Shown in pieces: positions 27,180 to 35,736 of a stretch of 64,000 bases of DNA; the stretch's first letter is position 1; each line of letters opens with the position of its first letter. The stretch comes from Frisingicoccus sp009929615 (GTDB lineage Bacteria > Bacillota > Clostridia > Lachnospirales > Lachnospiraceae). Under the pieces are notes generated by a model. The model did no database searches. It was not told where the DNA came from and saw only the letters and a program-made list of their open reading frames with translations. The position numbers were made by a program, and so were the translations under genes. The stretch is from assembly GCA_028692275.1 (NCBI GenBank), contig JAQUXR010000001.1, forward strand, positions 226,636 to 290,635, read 5' to 3'.

Positions 27180-28886
27180 TTACGCAACCTCCTTCCTGAG
27201 AGTTTCAACGGTATCTACCAGTTTCTTAAATTCATCCATGTAGTTGAATGTAATATCAAGGGAATTATCTTCATTCAGCTTCATAGACGCAATCAACGCA
27301 TCTACCATCTCCGCTGTTACTTCTGTGGCGGAGTAATACTTCTTTGCAAGCTCTGCCCATTTCTTTTCTCCACGGAGCTGATCGTCGTTCTTTACCTTTG
27401 TATCTTTTGTCTCCGATAACTGCTGTTCCAGATTTTTAATTTCTGCCATCAGCACCTCACGGGTCTGAGCGTAATCCTCCTGTGAGAGAAGTCCCTCACG
27501 AAAATCTCTGTATAGCCCACTGAAGACCGTCTTTTTCTGCTCCAATTGTTTCTTCATCGCCTTGGATTCATCTGTCCTATTGGACTGCTTCACTACTGTT
27601 TTCTTCATGGCAAGCAGCTGATGAAGGCTCTCCTGCATATCGAGAAACAACTCGAACTGACTCTTGATACTTGTAAGCATCACTTCGTCAAGGTCTGCTT
27701 TTCTCATTTTCTTTGCATTGCAGGCTCTCACACCATGCTCACAATAGGTAGGGCACTTAAAAGTATGATAGACCTTATCCTTTTTGGTGCTGAACGAGCG
27801 AATCAGCTTCATAATAGAGCCGCAGTCTGCACAGACGAACTTCTTCCCATAGATATTCTTTTCCTTCGGAAGATGGTCATATTTGCCACTGTTCGCCTTT
27901 GTTTTCGCTGCTGTTCGTCCATTGATATCCTGCACTTTGTCAAACAAGTCCTGCCCAATAATTGCTTCATGGGTGTTCTTCACTACAATCCAATCCTGCT
28001 CATCGGTCAATGCCGTAGGCAGACCTGCGTACAGGCACTGACCTGTCTTTCGCTGTGCCAGATGCCCCAAGTAGACCATATCTTTCAGAATTTCCGTGGT
28101 CATATGCTTGTTCCACAGAATCACTTTGGATTTTTGATTGCTGTTGGTGACAATTCCCCTGTTCGCCTTGTACTGACTGGGAGAGGGTATTCCCATGTCA
28201 TTGAGCTTCTTGTTGATACCCAAATAGCTCATACCTTCGCTTCGCCACTGATAAATCATTTGCACTACAGGGGCTGTTTCCGGATTGAATATCAGCTGAT
28301 TCTTGTTTTCGGGAGATTTCAAATACCCATATTTTTCCCAGGAACCGATATACTCTCCCTGTTCCATTTTGTTCCGCAGGGCGGAGGATACCTTTCGAGA
28401 AATGTCTTTGGCATAGTAATCATTGATAATATTGGAAAGAGATACTGACAGCTGCCCATTGGATTCTACTGTTTCCGTGTCAAATCCATCATTCACGGCG
28501 ATAAATCGAATACCAAAGAAAGGACAAATTTTTTCCAGAAACTCACCTGTTTCGATGTAGTTACGTCCCAGACGGGAAAGGTCTTTTACTACGATACAGT
28601 TGACCTCACCAGACTGTACCTTCTGCATCAATTCCTGCCATGCCGGTCTGTCAAAATCCGTTCCCGTAAATCCATTATCCGTATATGTGGCAACCAGATT
28701 GAGATAAGCCCTGTCGCTGATATAAGCTTCCAGAAAGGCTATCTGATTGTCGATTGAATCAGAATTGTTCAGATTATCTTCACGGGATAAACGTGCATAG
28801 ATGGCTGTCTTATGAACCACTTCCACCTGTTCCTGCATCACAGAATCTTCAATCGCCTGTTGGCGTCGTTTCGAGGTTCTAGCCAT
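27180..28886 (-). CDS. large serine recombinase 2
   Basis: 568 residues. Catalytic Ser S34 (AIYARLSRED) after a basic 25-residue N-terminal extension, then D-N-G-F-T-G-T-D-F-D-R-P and VVKDLSRLGRNYIE. A recombinase domain, zinc ribbon (CADCG, then further Cys including CPTYCEHGVRAC) and a long C-terminal coiled coil follow. Its stop is 2 bp ahead of recombinase 1; its ATG directly abuts the stop of recombinase 3 (TAAATG). The divergence between the three proteins suggests distinct roles, such as integrase and directionality partners, but that is inference. Confidence 0.93.
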   Translation of the reverse strand: MARTSKRRQQAIEDSVMQEQVEVVHKTAIYARLSREDNLNNSDSIDNQIAFLEAYISDRAYLNLVATYTDNGFTGTDFDRPAWQELMQKVQSGEVNCIVVKDLSRLGRNYIETGEFLEKICPFFGIRFIAVNDGFDTETVESNGQLSVSLSNIINDYYAKDISRKVSSALRNKMEQGEYIGSWEKYGYLKSPENKNQLIFNPETAPVVQMIYQWRSEGMSYLGINKKLNDMGIPSPSQYKANRGIVTNSNQKSKVILWNKHMTTEILKDMVYLGHLAQRKTGQCLYAGLPTALTDEQDWIVVKNTHEAIIGQDLFDKVQDINGRTAAKTKANSGKYDHLPKEKNIYGKKFVCADCGSIMKLIRSFSTKKDKVYHTFKCPTYCEHGVRACNAKKMRKADLDEVMLTSIKSQFELFLDMQESLHQLLAMKKTVVKQSNRTDESKAMKKQLEQKKTVFSGLYRDFREGLLSQEDYAQTREVLMAEIKNLEQQLSETKDTKVKNDDQLRGEKKWAELAKKYYSATEVTAEMVDALIASMKLNEDNSLDITFNYMDEFKKLVDTVETLRKEVA

Positions 28887-30575
28887 TTAGATCACCTCCC
28901 TTGCAAAAGGAAGTACCTTTTCTTTGCCAACCTCCGGGTATTCCCTGAGAAACTCAAGGATTGCCTGAAACTGGTCTGCATTATTCAGAACGACACTGAC
29001 TTCTTTATCCGCAGTGATTTCAATTCTTTCAATAAAATGCACTACGATTCGTCGGTTTAGCTCCCGAATATTCTCATATTCCTTGAACTGGGCAAGCCAG
29101 CTCTGCTGTTCTGTCAGACCTCCACGGACTTGATTACGATTACTGTTTAAATGGGTAATCGCTTCATTGGCTTCTTTAATGTTCTTATCGAACTCCTCCT
29201 TAAAGATGTGATACTCGTCCAACGTGATAATCTCGGCTTTGAAATCCTCATAAATCGCTGTTTCCATCTGCTTGTTATGAGTGATAATCTCTTCCTGCCG
29301 CTTCATTCTCTGCCGAATGCGTTCCAGTTCTCTTTCCTCCCAGGAGATACCGTGCAGCTGTTCTAAAGCCAGCTGTAAGTCCAGAGCAAGCTCAACCTGT
29401 GACTGAATAACCGCAAGTACGGCATCATACACCGCCTGTTCTCTAATTCTGTGAGCGTTGCATACGTTTTTATCCTGCTTGTTGGCAGTACAGATAAAAT
29501 ACACATACGTTTTACCAGCGATGGTAGTTCTCTTTCGTGTCATAGAACCCTGACAGTCCTGACAAAAAATCTTGCCAGAAAATAAATGTACGGATTCATC
29601 ACCCGAAGGACTTCTGCTATCTTCCAGCATCAGCTTCTGAACCAAATCAAAGGTTGCCGGAGTAATAATTGCTTCATGGGCATTCTCTGTTCGTGTCCAA
29701 TCTGATTCTTCTTTTCGTGTCCTGTTCTTGACCTTATAATTTGGCGAGGAAGTTTTACCCTGCACCAATGTTCCAGTATACATTTCATTTTTCAGAATAC
29801 GATAGATTGTCACCGCTCCCCATGAGGAAACCACTTGCTGCTTGAAACCGGTCTTGAATTTAGAGCCGGAAAGCCTTTTGTATTCATAAGGAGACGGAAC
29901 ACCGTCCCTGTTGAGCTTTTCCGCTATCTGCGTAGGGCTAAACCCGTCCATCTTCATACGAAAAATACTCTGCACAATAGGAGCAACCGCCTGATCAATC
30001 ACTAATTGATTTTTGTCTTCTTCACATCGCTGATAACCATATACGACATGAGTACCGACAAACTCACCATTTCTCCGCTTAATGTCCAGATTGGTGCGAA
30101 CCTTAATAGAAATATCTCTGCTGTAAGAATCATTGATAAGATTCTTGAAGGGAATAATGATTTCATTGCCAGCCTGTTCCGCCAGTCCCGAATCGTAGTT
30201 GTCATTGATAGCGATGAAACGGACACCCATTGCAGGGAAAATCTTCTCCACATATCTGCCCATCTCGATGTACTCACGACCAAAACGGGAAAGGTCTTTC
30301 ACGACGATACAGTTGATTTTACGCTGTTTGACATCTTCCATCATCTTTTGGAAATTCGGACGGTCAAAGTTCGTACCTGTATAACCGTCGTCGCAATACT
30401 CGGCAACCAGTGTGATTTCCGGGTAATGCTTTAAATATTCTGTAATCAGCTTTCGCTGATTTGCAATACTGTTACTTTCTTTCTTGTCTGTAGAAACAGA
30501 GAAGTCACCATCTTCCTTCGATAACCGCAGGTAGATGGCGGCATTGTAATTCTTGTCTAATGCTTTTTGCACCAT
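28887..30575 (-). CDS. large serine recombinase 3 (first of the trio)
   Basis: About 562 residues from ATG 30575, preferred because AAGGAG is 7 bases upstream. Catalytic Ser S19 (AIYLRLSKEDGD), then D-D-G-Y-T-G-T-N-F-D-R-P, VVKDLSRFGREYIE, a recombinase domain, a zinc ribbon (CQDCQG and CTANKQDKNVC) and a coiled coil. It is the promoter-proximal recombinase, so any transcript reaching the other two passes through it. All three have complete catalytic motifs. Confidence 0.93.
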   Translation of the reverse strand: MVQKALDKNYNAAIYLRLSKEDGDFSVSTDKKESNSIANQRKLITEYLKHYPEITLVAEYCDDGYTGTNFDRPNFQKMMEDVKQRKINCIVVKDLSRFGREYIEMGRYVEKIFPAMGVRFIAINDNYDSGLAEQAGNEIIIPFKNLINDSYSRDISIKVRTNLDIKRRNGEFVGTHVVYGYQRCEEDKNQLVIDQAVAPIVQSIFRMKMDGFSPTQIAEKLNRDGVPSPYEYKRLSGSKFKTGFKQQVVSSWGAVTIYRILKNEMYTGTLVQGKTSSPNYKVKNRTRKEESDWTRTENAHEAIITPATFDLVQKLMLEDSRSPSGDESVHLFSGKIFCQDCQGSMTRKRTTIAGKTYVYFICTANKQDKNVCNAHRIREQAVYDAVLAVIQSQVELALDLQLALEQLHGISWEERELERIRQRMKRQEEIITHNKQMETAIYEDFKAEIITLDEYHIFKEEFDKNIKEANEAITHLNSNRNQVRGGLTEQQSWLAQFKEYENIRELNRRIVVHFIERIEITADKEVSVVLNNADQFQAILEFLREYPEVGKEKVLPFAREVI

Positions 30576-30718
30576 TCGCCACTCCTTTTTGTTTTCGGTT
30601 AGAAGCCTGAAAAACAAATAAGAGTTTCGCTGATTTTGTCCATGTCTATCGTAGCACAGGGCACAGCAAAACTCCAGTTTGTCGCCAGAAAGAAACTTGC
30701 CAATTTCTACCTTGCATT

Positions 30719-30952
30719 TTACATGGAAGCAATCATGTTAATAAAATTGTCGGTAATCGTATTTTGCGTATTTGCAAATGATACCTTCACCACTGTATTA
30801 CCCACCTTAAACCTATAAGGATTTTTTATCTGCTCCACAAAGGACTTAATTCTATCCTCTGTCGGCAGAGAGCGATCTATTCTTACGTCCCGAATGTCAA
30901 CCAGCTGGTCTACGGAAACAGAACTGCCTTCTTCGCATTTGTTCATCTGCAA
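30719..30952 (-). CDS. small DUF6870-like protein
   Basis: 77 residues with a start close to a GGTGG site. The IDRSLPTEDRIKSFVEQIKN and PYRFKVGNTVVKVSF segments resemble a small protein often found just upstream of serine recombinases in Firmicute elements (DUF6870 as I recall; not verified). No catalytic motif is seen. It may be a regulator or accessory factor of the recombinase operon. Confidence 0.6.
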   Translation of the reverse strand: MQMNKCEEGSSVSVDQLVDIRDVRIDRSLPTEDRIKSFVEQIKNPYRFKVGNTVVKVSFANTQNTITDNFINMIASM

Positions 30953-31024
30953 TCACCACCTTTACCTTTATTCTTGCCAATTTCTTCCTCAATATTCATA
31001 GGATTTCTTATCAGCAAAAGGATA

Positions 31025-31051
31025 GGCAGAACCATTTGTGACGGTTCTGCC
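31025..31051 (-). terminator. hairpin terminator ahead of the DUF6870-like gene
   Basis: GGCAGAACC and GGTTCTGCC pair perfectly over a 9-base loop, and the minus-strand transcript continues with TATCCTTTTG. It would stop transcription coming from the XRE side before the recombinase operon, or act as an attenuator. Confidence 0.7.
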
Positions 31052-31078
31052 CATAGTTTTTACTGACTGTTAAATCTG

Positions 31079-31159
31079 TTATCGTATTTCCATATTTGTT
31101 CTCAACGTCCCTGGAAACTGAAGGGAAATCATCAGACGGCTGTTAGTTACCAGCTCCAT
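31079..31159 (-). CDS. possible 26-residue leader peptide
   Basis: ATG at 31159 is preceded by GGGGAGG 10 bases upstream and opens a 26-codon frame (M-E-L-V-T-N-S-R-L-M-I-S-L-Q and so on to M-E-I-R). It ends 28 bp before the hairpin terminator, a layout that suits translation-coupled attenuation. No homology is claimed. Could be chance. Confidence 0.25.
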   Translation of the reverse strand: MELVTNSRLMISLQFPGTLRTNMEIR

Positions 31160-31532
31160 AGGAATCTAACCTCCCCGTGGTTCTCACCGGGCTGCTCCCT
31201 TTGCGTGTTCCTCCATAAGGAGGGCTGTGGCTGAGCAGAAGTATCATTGTCCCTGTTGCTTTCTTCGCCGTATTGGGAACTGCCCAATAATTACAGCAAG
31301 CATCGTTCGCTCGTATCATCAAAGAGAAACAGCTCGTGGCAGTAGAAAATTCTAATCGTTTGCCGCTGTTTCTCACAGAAGATAGGTCATGGCGTACCGC
31401 TGATGTGGCTGGCACTTTCGCACCACAACAGGAATGTATCTGATGAATGACTATTCAGTTTTCAAAGACCAAGCAACTTTGTTTAAGTGTTGCAAGCTAA
31501 TTGTACTGTTTTTTCACTCATCTTTTTATGAC

Positions 31533-31577
31533 ATGGCATTGATACTTTTATGGTTTTACTATCAATGGCATTGATAG
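31533..31577. repeat. 19-bp palindrome and direct repeat downstream of XRE gene
   Basis: ATGGCATTGATA occurs at 31533-31544 and 31565-31576. The second copy is inside CTATCAATGGCATTGATAG (31559-31577), a perfect palindrome apart from the central base. This looks like an operator pair, possibly for the adjacent XRE regulator, although it lies after rather than before that gene. Confidence 0.55.
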
Positions 31578-31579
31578 TT

Positions 31580-31867
31580 TTACAGTTGCTTCTCTAGTTC
31601 CTGCATTTGCTCTATCAGAGAATGAACCTGCTTTCTTACAGCCTTCATCTGGATTTCTCTACCCAGAATGATATAATCCAGCGATACTTCAAAGAAGAGT
31701 GCCAGCTCAATCAACAGGTCAATAGACATCCCGGAATATCCAATCTCGATTTTGCTCAAATTACTGGTGCTGATGTTCAGCTTATCCGCCAACTGCTCCT
31801 GTGTCAGACCTTTGGCTCTTCTTAGGCTCTTAATTCTCAAGCCGCTTTCTTTTATATCGTAATACAT
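31580..31867 (-). CDS. XRE-family regulator, 95 aa
   Basis: A single Cro/C1 helix-turn-helix: LRIKSLRRAKGLTQEQLADK followed by LNISTSNLSKIEIGYSGMSI, then VSLDYIILGRE and a short helical tail. A site with AGGAGG precedes the ATG. It lies downstream of two terminators, so it has its own promoter. Likely controls the recombinases or itself; target sites may be the repeats at 31533-31577. Confidence 0.88.
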   Translation of the reverse strand: MYYDIKESGLRIKSLRRAKGLTQEQLADKLNISTSNLSKIEIGYSGMSIDLLIELALFFEVSLDYIILGREIQMKAVRKQVHSLIEQMQELEKQL

Positions 31868-31949
31868 TGTTTTCCTCCTGATTTTCCGATTTTTGTGTTT
31901 GAAAAATCAGAAGTCGGGAGGGGAACGGCAACGGGGTAACTCTCCACAA

Positions 31950-31999
31950 AAAAATAAGGCGTTCCTGCATTTACAATCTCTTGCAAAAACAGGAACGCC
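31950..31999 (-). terminator. second terminator after the SARP-like gene
   Basis: GGCGTTCCTG (31958-31967) and CAGGAACGCC (31990-31999) form a perfect 10-bp stem, and the minus-strand RNA continues with TTATTTTTTT. Confidence 0.8.
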
Positions 32000-32018
32000 G
32001 GTTTGGTTTCCTTTAATC

Positions 32019-32091
32019 AAAAAATACCCTCATCAGTCTTTGTCTCTAAGGCAATATTTGCTCTTGCCTTGAAACTCTAACTGATGAGGGT
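32019..32091 (-). terminator. two-level terminator after the SARP-like gene
   Basis: An outer 12-bp perfect stem ACCCTCATCAGT/ACTGATGAGGGT (32026-32037, 32080-32091) encloses an inner AAGGCAA/TTGCCTT stem (32048-32054, 32064-32070). TATTTTTTG follows on the minus strand. A double-decker hairpin of this kind is more elaborate than a simple terminator. Confidence 0.75.
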
Positions 32092-32197
32092 GTTATACAT
32101 AGTCGTTTGAAGGTTCATATCGGTTCGTGACGGTGATATGAAAGTGTTATGGGACAATTCGGGTTTCTATTGGTCGTTTGGTGGTGTTATGAAAGTG

Positions 32198-33565
32198 TTA
32201 TGAGAAATACTCTCTGCAATCTTCATCTTCGGATAATCGTTTGAGCAGGGCTTCATAGTCTTCTTCTAAAAGCTTACTTTCTGCCATTCTAATCTCACTG
32301 CGTGCCATTTCCGAATGTCCCTGTTTGCACATGGTGCGGATAAGCCAATAATGAGCATCTGCATTATGAGGAACTACTGCCATAGCCTTGGCGGCATAAG
32401 TGTTGATATGATGATAATGTTTTTCTTCCCACAATATTTTCATCAGTTCATTCACTGCTCCCATATACCGATACTGGTAGTTCAGCGATGTTCCCACAAG
32501 CCAGTGTTCGGAGCTGGCAGAATGCAGCACATCACCACCATATAAGTCCACCAGCTTCTGTAGTAATTCAATTTTGTCCTCATTCGCCGTTGTCTTTAGA
32601 GCCAGATTCCATTTGTTATCAAATAGCTGAAGGTCAGTAATAATATTTAATGTGGGGTTGATTTGATACCCATTGGGCGTAGATTCAATAAGACGATAAT
32701 CAGAAACAAGAGAAAATGCCTGCTGTAAGCGATAGACTAAACTCTTCATGTTCTTTCCCGGCATATCTGCTTCTTCCTCCGGCCAGATAGCGTCCGCTAT
32801 CTCTCGTGGGGCAACAGCTGTTTTCCGGGATAAAAGCAGATATACCAAAAGACGTGAAATCTTCGGTGACTTCATCTCGCTTTCAGTCAATACTCCCTTA
32901 GAGGTAGTAATTTTCAGTTCACCAAAAAGGCTGATAAACACATCAGTCTCACAGGAAACTCTGGGTGAGGTCAGAGACAACTTTGTCATCTCCAATAGAC
33001 GATGCTCATTTAAAGCAGTGACAATAGCATAGCTCAACAGGCGGATCAAACCTGTCTGTTCTTTGTATTTTCTGGGGTTTTTCAATGCCACAAAACCCTG
33101 AGAACGCATCCAGAAGGGTACTGCAATCAATGAAGTCACATTCAATCTCTGCAAGGTCGTATATTCTTCCGGAGCTTCCTCTTTGATATCCTCTAAATCA
33201 GACATCACCATTGGTCTATGCTCACGCATACAGGAAAACCATCGGTCATAGTTTTCCATGATTTCTAAGTCTTTGCTTTTCTTGGAAGACATTGAACCAT
33301 GTTCTTTGTCATACCACCATACCGATGTCCACACGCCTAAATCCATATTAGCATCTAAAGCTCCACACCAGTCCGCATCGTAAAATTCCACGATGACTTT
33401 CATTGTAACCAATGCTATCTCCTTGGGACTATTGCAGGCAGCCAGCTTATTCTGCAACTCATTTTGACTGCGTTCCACATCTATGGCATACTGGACATAT
33501 TCGCCCGTCACCTCGATTTCCATTTCACTATAATCACATTTTTTCTTCTTTGCGTTTCTTTGCAT
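32198..33565 (-). CDS. GAF plus SARP/BTAD-like transcriptional regulator
   Basis: About 455 residues from ATG 33565 (AGGAG 5 bases upstream). An N-terminal GAF-like sensor (about 40-200, with DADWCGALDANMDLGVW and LIAVPFWMRSQGFVAL) is joined to a winged helix (VFISLFGELKITT, SRLLVYLLLSRKTAVAPREI, NMKSLVYRLQQAF) and a C-terminal TPR-like bacterial activation domain (about 340-455). This is the SARP plan, and such proteins in elements usually control transfer or excision. The ligand of the GAF part is unknown. Confidence 0.8.
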   Translation of the reverse strand: MQRNAKKKKCDYSEMEIEVTGEYVQYAIDVERSQNELQNKLAACNSPKEIALVTMKVIVEFYDADWCGALDANMDLGVWTSVWWYDKEHGSMSSKKSKDLEIMENYDRWFSCMREHRPMVMSDLEDIKEEAPEEYTTLQRLNVTSLIAVPFWMRSQGFVALKNPRKYKEQTGLIRLLSYAIVTALNEHRLLEMTKLSLTSPRVSCETDVFISLFGELKITTSKGVLTESEMKSPKISRLLVYLLLSRKTAVAPREIADAIWPEEEADMPGKNMKSLVYRLQQAFSLVSDYRLIESTPNGYQINPTLNIITDLQLFDNKWNLALKTTANEDKIELLQKLVDLYGGDVLHSASSEHWLVGTSLNYQYRYMGAVNELMKILWEEKHYHHINTYAAKAMAVVPHNADAHYWLIRTMCKQGHSEMARSEIRMAESKLLEEDYEALLKRLSEDEDCREYFS

Positions 33566-33599
33566 AAATTCTCCTATTTTCTTTACGACATAAAATAAG

Positions 33600-33646
33600 C
33601 CGCAAACCCGAAAGGTCATAAATGACCTGACAGCTTTGCGACCATC
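33600..33646 (-). other. nested hairpin between XRE gene and SARP-like gene
   Basis: On the minus strand CGCAAA and TTTGCG enclose AGGTCAT/ATGACCT, giving a two-part hairpin followed by GGCTTATTTTATG. It may be a leaky terminator or leader element in the 97-bp gap. Confidence 0.5.
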
Positions 33647-33661
33647 GTCGTCATAATTCTT

Positions 33662-34018
33662 TTATTCTGCTTTCCGGTTTTTGCGGATTACAGATTTTGT
33701 TGTCTGAATAATGGTAAGAAATGCTTCCAATTCTGCTGCATCGCAGTCAGCTAATTCGTCTGCAATTCTTTTATCGTAAACAGTCTTCACCTGCTCTAAG
33801 CTATCACACAATAAGTCGTCCACAGAAACGGACAAAGCATTTGCAATCTTAACGATAGTCGGCAAAGCCGCCTTTGTCTGTCCTGTTTCTACATGGCTCA
33901 TGTGAGAAGTGGTTACTCCTGCCCGATGAGCAAGCTCTGCCTGTTGCCAGCCAAATTTATTTCTGGCAGCACGGATACGCTTTCCAATCTTTACATAGTC
34001 AACTTCAATAGCGTCCAT
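33662..34018 (-). CDS. XRE-family regulator, 118 aa
   Basis: Start at ATG 34018 with AAGGAGG upstream (a GTG at 34030 overlaps the ribosome site). Helix-turn-helix: GKRIRAARNKFGWQQAELAH, RAGVTTSHMSHVETGQTKAA. A C-terminal helical part ends in a Lys/Arg-rich tail. It precedes the SARP-like gene by about 97 bp on the same strand and may be in one transcript with it. Confidence 0.88.
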   Translation of the reverse strand: MDAIEVDYVKIGKRIRAARNKFGWQQAELAHRAGVTTSHMSHVETGQTKAALPTIVKIANALSVSVDDLLCDSLEQVKTVYDKRIADELADCDAAELEAFLTIIQTTKSVIRKNRKAE

Positions 34019-34338
34019 CGCTACGATCACCTCCTTGTCAATTTCTGCGATTATATTGTATGGGCAAAACGCCTAAAAGTCGATTTGCCATAAGGTCATT
34101 ATGCCTATATGATTAAATTTCAATCAAAATAATTTTTCTGTATGGTCAATAATTGCATTTAAATAAAAAAATAAGCCCAGGAATGTTTATCCCTGAGCTT
34201 ACATTTGGTCATATTTAATTCGTATGCTGTGACTGGTCACATTTGTCGCAGATTAGTCGCATCACTGCCACTTTTAATGACACTTTACCGCCATTTATAC
34301 CACCAGTTGCGGTATTCCCTGTTATCCAAACTTGATTT
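34019..34338. other. intergenic region between XRE gene and BREX operon end
   Basis: About 320 bp, A/T-rich. It contains the BREX operon terminator (34165-34200) and, on the minus strand, the promoter region of the XRE gene. ATGGTCAATAATTGCATTT and GTCATTATGCC stretches show weak promoter-like motifs but no confident -35/-10. No gene seen. Confidence 0.4.
34160..34201 (-). terminator. terminator of the BREX operon
   Basis: AAGCTCAGG and CCTGGGCTT (one G-T) pair over a 10-base loop, and the minus-strand RNA then reads TATTTTTTTA. It is about 140 bp past the last cistron and is the first good terminator after the operon start. Confidence 0.8.
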
Positions 34339-35700
34339 CTATAAAATCTTCCAGTATCCTCTGGTATCTGAACCAACTCTCTCAATGAAGCCCTTATCTT
34401 TCAGACTTTTTATTCTCGCAGATACCGTTTTTCTACTCACGGAAAGCTTTTCTGCCAGACTTCCGTATGTGTATCCTGGGTCTATGCTGAGAAGTTCCAG
34501 TAGCTTACTTTCTTCCTCAGTCACCTTCTCAGTCACCCTCTCAGTCACCCCCTCAATCACCTTCTCAGTCACCTTGCCAGGTGCCCGAACAATTCTGGCA
34601 TCCGGGGCTGTGAACTTAACCATGATGTCACCAGGATTCACCGTGAATTCTGGTATTGGTAAATTATCTTTTGCACAGGCTTCACAGATTTTCTCTATTC
34701 CTCGCCCCCAGCTTTCAATATACCCCGCAAGGTAAAAAATGTGTGCGATGTTCGGATTATAGGGTCTTGATGCGTGTTTTCTCATGAGATTCTCTACCGT
34801 CCAATTTTCAGGTAAGCATCCACAATTCGCTATATAAAGCTTGTCCTCGTAGACACTGATTTGAATCGGTACACCATAATTATATTGTGAGTGACACAAT
34901 GCGTTAAAGAGTGTTTCCCTCAATGCCGCCTCCGGGACAAAATATCTTTCTCTTCTCTGCATTCCAACATAGGTGATTTTGGCACGCATATATTTCAGAT
35001 AGACAAGTTCCACAATCTTATCTACGATTTCCAGTAGTGAACCCCGCACCTCGTCCTGATACATTAAATCTGCATCTGTCTCAAAATATCCTATTTTAAC
35101 GAATGCTCCCAGCTGCCATTTCTCCGGATCTTTGCCAAACAGCATCATAGCTGCATTTGTAAGATAACCACCCGCTACTAAATGCAATTTTTCCAGAAGA
35201 ACTTCTTTTGGCTCATTCAAGAGTTCTGGATCAATTCTTCCTTTTTCAGCCGCCAGCTTCTTAAACTTTTCCACCATACTATCCTGTACATCATCCATTG
35301 TAAATACAGGTAAGGGCATATTATCCCATGTCATTCCACGTTTTCCCTGCAAGAAATTTTCCAGTGCCGGGCCGACCAAAACCTGCTTTGTGCTGCCACT
35401 GCGATAGTGGTATACGCCTTTATAGGTAATCCCGATGGAATATGGCGGCACTACAATTTCAATATACTCTCTGTTGTCCTCTGTCAGTAAATTGACATCT
35501 GCCACAATTCCCAGTGCCTGTGTGATTTTATTTGGAATGTCCTCCAACAGTCTTTTGCTATTGGCAACGCCAACAACCTTACCGTCATCATCGCACCCAA
35601 TGTAAATCTTGCCACCCTGTGCATTAGCAAATCCGCATATCCATTTCAGATATTCATCACGCCAGGATTCTTTCCACTCTATATTCTGAGTTTCTGCCAT
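34339..35700 (-). CDS. AlbA/Schlafen-domain ATP-binding protein, putative regulator
   Basis: About 453 residues from ATG 35700 (GGAGG 10 bases upstream). An N-terminal AlbA_2/Schlafen domain (IEWKESWRDEYLKWICGFAN, GGKIYIGCDDDGKVVGV) is followed by a conserved HATPase-like recombination-mediator part (ALRETLFNALCHSQYNYGVP, SWGRGIEKICEAC). A repetitive V-T-E-K-V linker (about 400-415) precedes a winged helix (YGSLAEKLSVSRKTVSARIKSL). Such proteins are usually called transcriptional regulators. It ends the BREX operon; whether it acts in defence or in control is unknown. Confidence 0.85.
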   Translation of the reverse strand: MAETQNIEWKESWRDEYLKWICGFANAQGGKIYIGCDDDGKVVGVANSKRLLEDIPNKITQALGIVADVNLLTEDNREYIEIVVPPYSIGITYKGVYHYRSGSTKQVLVGPALENFLQGKRGMTWDNMPLPVFTMDDVQDSMVEKFKKLAAEKGRIDPELLNEPKEVLLEKLHLVAGGYLTNAAMMLFGKDPEKWQLGAFVKIGYFETDADLMYQDEVRGSLLEIVDKIVELVYLKYMRAKITYVGMQRRERYFVPEAALRETLFNALCHSQYNYGVPIQISVYEDKLYIANCGCLPENWTVENLMRKHASRPYNPNIAHIFYLAGYIESWGRGIEKICEACAKDNLPIPEFTVNPGDIMVKFTAPDARIVRAPGKVTEKVIEGVTERVTEKVTEEESKLLELLSIDPGYTYGSLAEKLSVSRKTVSARIKSLKDKGFIERVGSDTRGYWKIL

Positions 35701-35736
35701 AAAAAACACCTCCATTCCTTGTAGTTTATCCATATT

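Larger units (their letters stand above)
30953..31579. other. 627-bp non-coding region between XRE gene and recombinases
   Basis: It holds, on the minus strand, a strong hairpin terminator (31025-31051), a short possible ORF (31079-31159), a CCCGGTG/CACGGGG hairpin and a CCTCCATAAGGAGG palindrome around 31170-31230, and repeated ATGGCATTGATA sites near 31533-31577. A 90-codon frame at 31143-31415 is not convincing as a protein. The density of inverted repeats suggests a structured leader or regulatory RNA for the recombinase operon. Confidence 0.5.
31868..32197. other. 330-bp intergenic region with tandem terminators
   Basis: It separates the SARP-like gene from the XRE gene. It contains two strong hairpins (see below) and the promoter of the XRE gene, which I cannot pinpoint. 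TATGAAAGTGTTATG is repeated at 32137-32151 and, partly in the SARP gene, at 32188-32202. Confidence 0.5.

Noticed and set aside
27546..28448. 300-codon plus-strand frame opposite recombinase 2
   Set aside because: Antisense shadow of a gene with full motifs on the other strand; no ribosome site or recognizable motif.
31143..31415. 90-codon frame on the minus strand
   Set aside because: Falls across hairpins, has no good ribosome site and an unnatural composition; the region looks like structured RNA or regulation.
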